The notes below the pieces were generated by a model. That model worked only from the letters and a program-made list of their open reading frames with translations, did no database searches and was not told where the DNA came from. 8,509 nt of DNA, taken from Chloroflexota bacterium (lineage in GTDB: Bacteria; Chloroflexota; Dehalococcoidia; UBA1127; JACQUN01). Shown one piece after another: positions 5,644 through 8,509 of this stretch. Position 1 is the stretch's first letter, and each line of letters starts with the position of its first letter. Made by a program: the position numbers and the translations under genes. The stretch covers positions 1 through 8,509 of the forward strand of contig JACQUN010000027.1 in the NCBI GenBank assembly GCA_016210285.1, written 5' to 3'.

Positions 5644-5958
5644 CTACTTGAGAACGAAGTACAGGACCACAAGGACTACCAGCGCCAACCCGCTGACAAG
5701 GCCGATGCGCTGCAGCTCCCTTGCTAGCAGGGGATTGTGGGGGGCAGGCTGGCCCGCCCTGGGCGCTGAGGGCGCAGGACGTGCTATTACCCTGGGCCTG
5801 GCGGGCCGAGGCGGTGCGCTGGCCTGCTCTGGGGCGGCTGGCTGGGCCTCTGGGGTCGCTTCGGCAGGGGAGGGGCTGGGGGCAATCGTCCCGACGGGAC
5901 GGTGTCTTCTGACTGCCTGGGCCCGCCTCGCCGGGCTCCGGCGCGACTTTCTGGGCAT
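5644..5958 (-). CDS. Pro/Ala-rich single-pass membrane protein, tail-anchored
   Basis: 104 residues, family not recognised. A strongly basic N-terminus (MPRKSRRSPARRAQAVRRHR) is followed by a disordered Pro/Ala-rich stretch (about 21-77, many PA/AP pairs). One hydrophobic helix at about 85-103 (IGLVSGLALVVLVVLYFV) ends at a terminal Lys. By the positive-inside rule the basic tail should face the cytoplasm, anchored by its C-terminus. A role such as binding nucleic acid, ribosome or membrane-associated partners through the basic tail is possible but only a guess. The start ATG is preceded by AAGGAG at 8-base spacing. It lies between the kinase-like gene (152-bp gap) and uvrC (167-bp gap). Composition and the clear TM helix argue that it is real; opposite-strand frames here are its shadows. 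Confidence 0.72.
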   Translation of the reverse strand: MPRKSRRSPARRAQAVRRHRPVGTIAPSPSPAEATPEAQPAAPEQASAPPRPARPRVIARPAPSAPRAGQPAPHNPLLARELQRIGLVSGLALVVLVVLYFVLK

Positions 5959-6110
5959 TCTGGTTTCTCCTTCAAGCTCAGGGTTGGGGCAGTCTTGGCC
6001 TCACCACGGCCCCAGGGCGTCGGTTTCGGGCGGAGGTGGGGTTGCCCCTTTGGGCGTAGCGCACCGCGCAAGGCCGGTCCCCCTGGGGCTGATGGCTTGC
6101 ATGGGAGCTG

Positions 6111-6815
6111 TCATCCCTCGGCCATGCTGCGCGCCGCTGAGGCGATGGCCTCGACCACCCGGGTGGAACTGAGGAGGGCGGTATTCAGCACCATGTGGTA
6201 GCTGTGCGGGTCATCGGGATGGGTCTTGAAGAAGCGGCGGAAGTACACTACCCGGGCCTTCTCCTGCTCGGTCACGAAGCGCTCCGCCGCCGCTCGGTCC
6301 AGGTGCTCCCGCTGCATGATGGCCTCGACGCACTGCTTCGTGGAAGATACGATTCCCACGTGGAGGGCCCTGGGCCATCCTTGCAGGATCAGGTTGGCCC
6401 CCCGCCCGATCAGCACGACGTTTCCTGTCTTGGCCAGGTCCCGGATGACCTCGCTAAGGACCTGGAAGAAACGGAGGTCGTCCAGCTCCTGGGCGCGGGT
6501 GATAGGCTCGTGGGCCCCCTCAGGGTAGGGGCGCAGCACCAGTGCGTCCACGCCAGGGCCGAAGAAGGGGTCTCCCCCTGTCCCGGCTACGGCGGATCGC
6601 TCCAGGGCCGTCTGGACCACCCGGGCCAGGCGGTCGCCGAAGGTTCGGGTCCGCTGCTCCTTCTCTGCCAGGGCGGCCACGGTGGCGCCCACGCGCTTCC
6701 CTGCCTCCGCCAGGATCAGCCGGTCCACATAGTCCACCCCCAGGGTCCGCGCTACCTCTATCCCGATGGGGCGGGCTCCGCTTCCAATCTGGCCGTTGAT
6801 GGTAACCACCGGCAT
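6111..6815 (-). CDS. Cytidylate-kinase-like P-loop protein
   Basis: 234 residues resembling the 'cytidylate kinase-like' family of P-loop NMP-kinase relatives. The N-terminal strand and loop VVTINGQIGSGARPIGIEVARTLGVDYVD (residues 3-31) occupy the Walker A position, with G8, G11 and G13 but no Lys after the glycines; Ala-Arg is present instead. From memory this lack of the canonical GKS/T is normal in the family (GSGGxxIG type loops). GNVVLIGRGANLIL (131-144) corresponds to the second conserved core strand, and R-rich lid-like segments follow (QREHLDRAAAERF, KARVVYFRRFF, residues 168-196). The NMP-kinase reaction is not proven, and the substrate may differ from CMP. It is cytoplasmic. The start ATG is preceded by GGGAGGT. 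It follows the RpiB-like gene by 74 bp and is probably in the same transcript. Confidence 0.85.
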   Translation of the reverse strand: MPVVTINGQIGSGARPIGIEVARTLGVDYVDRLILAEAGKRVGATVAALAEKEQRTRTFGDRLARVVQTALERSAVAGTGGDPFFGPGVDALVLRPYPEGAHEPITRAQELDDLRFFQVLSEVIRDLAKTGNVVLIGRGANLILQGWPRALHVGIVSSTKQCVEAIMQREHLDRAAAERFVTEQEKARVVYFRRFFKTHPDDPHSYHMVLNTALLSSTRVVEAIASAARSMAEG

Positions 6816-6889
6816 GGTCCACCTCCCTTGGGAGCGTATTCCTCAGTCCCTCCACGCATAGCGCGGGGCCCTGCCTTCCCCTTCCTGCC

Positions 6890-7342
6890 CTATCCAGGGC
6901 CACTCTGCCCCCGGTCCAGCGCCTTCACTCGCTGGATGTTCTCGCGCTCGCTCTCCTCGGGGGTGGCGGTCAGCCAGGCCTCCAGGATCTCCTTGCCCAC
7001 CTCTGGAGAGGTCAGCCGCAGGCTCATGCACAGGATATTCGCGTCATTCCAACGCCGTGCCCCTGCGGCGGTGGCGGCGTCGGCGCAGAGGGCGGCCCTT
7101 GCGCCCGGGATTTTGTTGGCGGCGATACTGACCCCTGTGCCGGTCCAGCAGAACAGGATGCCCTGCTGGCACGTCCCCTGAGCTACTCGTTTCGCAACTG
7201 CGGTAGCCACGGTGGGCCAGTTGGCGTCGTCGCCCGGCCGCAAGGCGCCGTGCAGCTCCGCCTCAATGCCCCGTTGCACCAGATACGATACCACCACGTC
7301 GGCAAGGACGTTCTTCGCATCGCTGCCCACGGCCACACGCAT
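6890..7342 (-). CDS. rpiB: RpiB/LacA/LacB-family sugar-phosphate isomerase, variant active site
   Basis: 150 residues, the usual length for RpiB, which interconverts ribose-5-phosphate and ribulose-5-phosphate in the pentose phosphate pathway. The start MRVAVGSD fits family N-termini; the ATG at 7342 has AGAGGTGG upstream, while an in-frame GTG at 7360 would place the SD inside the gene. The core GILFCWTGTGVSIAANKIPGARAALC (61-86) keeps the isomerase base Cys (C65, E. coli C66). Compared with E. coli RpiB, Asp is kept (D8) but His10 is Ala9, Tyr43 is Trp42 (NWP), Gly67 is Trp66 and ring-opening His99 is Trp98 (RRWNDAN). From memory a related 'CWTGTG ... WND/HAN' subgroup exists in Actinobacteria and Chloroflexota, so the changes look like a conserved variant rather than decay. 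The substrate could be another sugar phosphate; the symbol refers to the family. Confidence 0.85.
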   Translation of the reverse strand: MRVAVGSDAKNVLADVVVSYLVQRGIEAELHGALRPGDDANWPTVATAVAKRVAQGTCQQGILFCWTGTGVSIAANKIPGARAALCADAATAAGARRWNDANILCMSLRLTSPEVGKEILEAWLTATPEESERENIQRVKALDRGQSGPG

Positions 7343-7419
7343 GGGCCCACCTCTGGACACCCGCTTTCGGGTTCAGAGTCTATTTCGAGGGTAACAGCAC
7401 GAGACCCGGAAAGGGCGGA

Positions 7420-8316
7420 CTACCCGGCGCGCGGGTGGGACCGCTCGTACTCCTCCCGCAGGTGCTCACTGGTCAGGTGGGTGTACACCTGCGTCGTGGC
7501 GATGCTGGCGTGGCCGAGCCACTCCTGCACCTGCCGCAGGGACGTCCCGTGGCGAAGCATATGGGTCGCAAAGCTATGTCGAATCGTATGTGGGGTCACC
7601 GGGCTGGTGATTCCCGCTCTGGAAGCGTACCCCTTCAGGATCAGCCAGAAGCCCTGGCGGGTCAGGCGCTCCCCCCAGCGGTTCAGGAAGAGGGCCCGTT
7701 CCTCCTGGTGGCTCGTGATCTGCCCCCGCCCGCCTTGCAGGTACTCCTGTACCGCCTGCGCCGCCTGGGGATGGATGGGGATGAGCCGTTCCTTGGAGCC
7801 CTTGCCCATGCAGCGCACGAAACCCTCGGCAAGGTGGACATCCTGCATGTTCAGGGACACCAGCTCGCTCACCCGCATCCCTGTGGCATAGAGCAGCTCC
7901 AGCATCGCCCGGTCTCGCAGCGACTCGGGCGCATGGTCGTCCGCGGGCGCCTCCACTAGTCGTAGCACCTCCTCCTCGGTGAGGGGCCTTGGGAGACTTC
8001 TGCCCACCTTGGGGGAGGTGATGGCCTCGGTCGGTGCGGAGGCGACAACCCCCTCCTCTACGAGGAAGTTGAAGAAGGACTTCATGGCGGCAACCTTGCG
8101 CGCCAGGGTGGTGTGGGCGTAGCTCTGGTCCTGCAGATGAAGGATGAACTGCGAGAGCTCCTCCAGCCCCACGTGAGCCCACGCCGGGGGCTTCCCTGGG
8201 CGCTCCAGGAACTCTACCAGTTGCTGCAGGTCATGGCGGTAGGCAGCGATGGTGTGGGGGGAGAAGCCCTTTTCCACTGCCAGGTGGTTCAGGAAGGCCT
8301 CAACCTGTGCGTTCAT
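7420..8316 (-). CDS. xerD: Tyrosine recombinase XerD
   Basis: 298 residues, the same length as E. coli XerD, a site-specific recombinase that with XerC resolves chromosome dimers at dif. The N-terminal SAM-like core-binding domain spans about 1-90 (FLNHLAVEKGFSPHTIAAYRHDL); the catalytic domain about 105-298. All catalytic residues are present at family positions: R148 (ATGMRVSEL), K172 (GKGSKERLIP), H243 and R246 (HTIRHSFATH), H269 (WLGHA) and the nucleophile Y278 (TQVYTHL). Nothing suggests a phage or integron integrase: no attachment site or cargo is visible, and the neighbours are housekeeping genes. The start ATG is preceded by GGGGAG at short spacing. A promoter candidate lies 34 bases upstream, so this is probably the first gene of the minus-strand cluster. 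A sole Xer protein (XerA/XerH-like role) cannot be excluded from this window. Confidence 0.95.
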   Translation of the reverse strand: MNAQVEAFLNHLAVEKGFSPHTIAAYRHDLQQLVEFLERPGKPPAWAHVGLEELSQFILHLQDQSYAHTTLARKVAAMKSFFNFLVEEGVVASAPTEAITSPKVGRSLPRPLTEEEVLRLVEAPADDHAPESLRDRAMLELLYATGMRVSELVSLNMQDVHLAEGFVRCMGKGSKERLIPIHPQAAQAVQEYLQGGRGQITSHQEERALFLNRWGERLTRQGFWLILKGYASRAGITSPVTPHTIRHSFATHMLRHGTSLRQVQEWLGHASIATTQVYTHLTSEHLREEYERSHPRAG

Positions 8317-8349
8317 GGCTCCCCTGATTTATGTGCAGTAGCCGATGCT

Positions 8350-8358
8350 ATTCTACCA
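8350..8358 (-). promoter_or_regulatory. Extended -10 promoter for xerD
   Basis: Minus strand TGG-TAGAAT, an extended -10, with the weak -35 candidate CTGCAA at 17-base spacing. The predicted transcription start near 8343 gives a leader of about 27 nt. It nearly repeats the TGG-TACAAT before the PAS-BTAD regulator, which makes both calls more credible. Confidence 0.45.
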
Positions 8359-8410
8359 CAGGCTGGAAGCGGTTGCAGCCAACAGGGGTTATCCCCCAGG
8401 GTCTTTCGAT

Positions 8411-8479
8411 TGTCACCCTGAGCGAAGCGAAGGGTCTCCCAAGCGGTGAGGGGGATGCCTCGCTTCGCTCGGCATGACA
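8411..8479. repeat. REP-like intergenic hairpin repeat
   Basis: The left arm begins TGTCACCCTGAGCGAAGCGA (8411-8430) and the right arm ends TCGCTTCGCTC plus GGCATGACA (8460-8479). GAGCGAAGCGA (8420-8430) pairs perfectly with TCGCTTCGCTC (8460-8470), and TGTCA (8411-8415) pairs with TGACA (8475-8479), with a 4-base internal loop and a loop of about 29 bases. There is no coding content and no T tract. From memory this string is a dispersed intergenic repeat in Chloroflexota-like and other metagenomic genomes. It lies upstream of the xerD promoter and may be a terminator-like or REP element. Confidence 0.65.
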
Positions 8480-8509
8480 AACCGGTGGGCGACTTCCGCC
8501 GGCCTGTAC

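Noticed and set aside
6195..7181. Plus-strand frame of 328 codons opposite the kinase-like and rpiB genes
   Set aside because: It spans two well-supported minus-strand genes and the gap between them, and shows no protein-like motifs.
7359..7372. ACCCG/CGGGT hairpin upstream of rpiB
   Set aside because: A five-pair stem is expected by chance in GC-rich DNA, and there is no riboswitch-like conserved structure around it.
1..8509. CRISPR array, tRNA or rRNA genes, phage or defence island
   Set aside because: No regularly spaced repeats, no cloverleaf or rRNA signature, and the Xer recombinase looks like the housekeeping XerD without attachment-site duplication.

Overview
This is a GC-rich window (judged by eye, well above 60 %) from a bacterial chromosome. 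The sequence does not name the organism. I favour Chloroflexota, possibly a Dehalococcoidia-like lineage. The reasons are a PAS-plus-BTAD (SARP-like) regulator, an RpiB variant with a Cys-Trp-Thr-Gly active-site loop, a Tat-exported NarG/Nxr-like oxidoreductase, and intergenic hairpin repeats of the TGTCACCCTGAGCGAAGCGA type. That placement is inference.

Layout. Every gene but one lies on the minus strand, so transcription reads from high to low coordinates. From the right: a REP-like hairpin repeat (8411-8479), an extended -10 promoter (8350-8358), then xerD (site-specific recombinase), an RpiB-like sugar-phosphate isomerase, a cytidylate-kinase-like P-loop protein, a Pro/Ala-rich tail-anchored membrane protein, and uvrC (excision nuclease). 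These five co-directional genes are separated by about 75-170 bp and look like a housekeeping cluster. uvrC converges on a plus-strand gene of unknown function (3143-3574), and their stop codons overlap by 6 bp.

Left of that is a second module. A 164-bp non-coding element with perfect 15-bp terminal inverted repeats and CTAG at both edges (2753-2916) lies directly upstream of the ribosome binding site of a PAS/winged-helix/BTAD regulator (1572-2738). The regulator is followed by a 461-bp gene-free region holding two tandem GTGAC-type heptamer pairs, each with an exact 11-bp period. Next come a small unrecognised gene (856-1110) and the first 282 residues of a Tat-exported NarG/NxrA-like molybdenum enzyme alpha subunit, which runs off the left edge.

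How it may work together (inference): the regulator has six cysteines packed into its PAS domain and may sense redox state or bind a metal. The 11-bp tandem repeats between it and the molybdoenzyme genes have the geometry that SARP-family regulators use, so the most interesting hypothesis here is a local redox-responsive switch for a nitrite/nitrate-type oxidoreductase. The inverted-repeat element appears to have inserted into the regulator's 5' leader and may have altered its expression.
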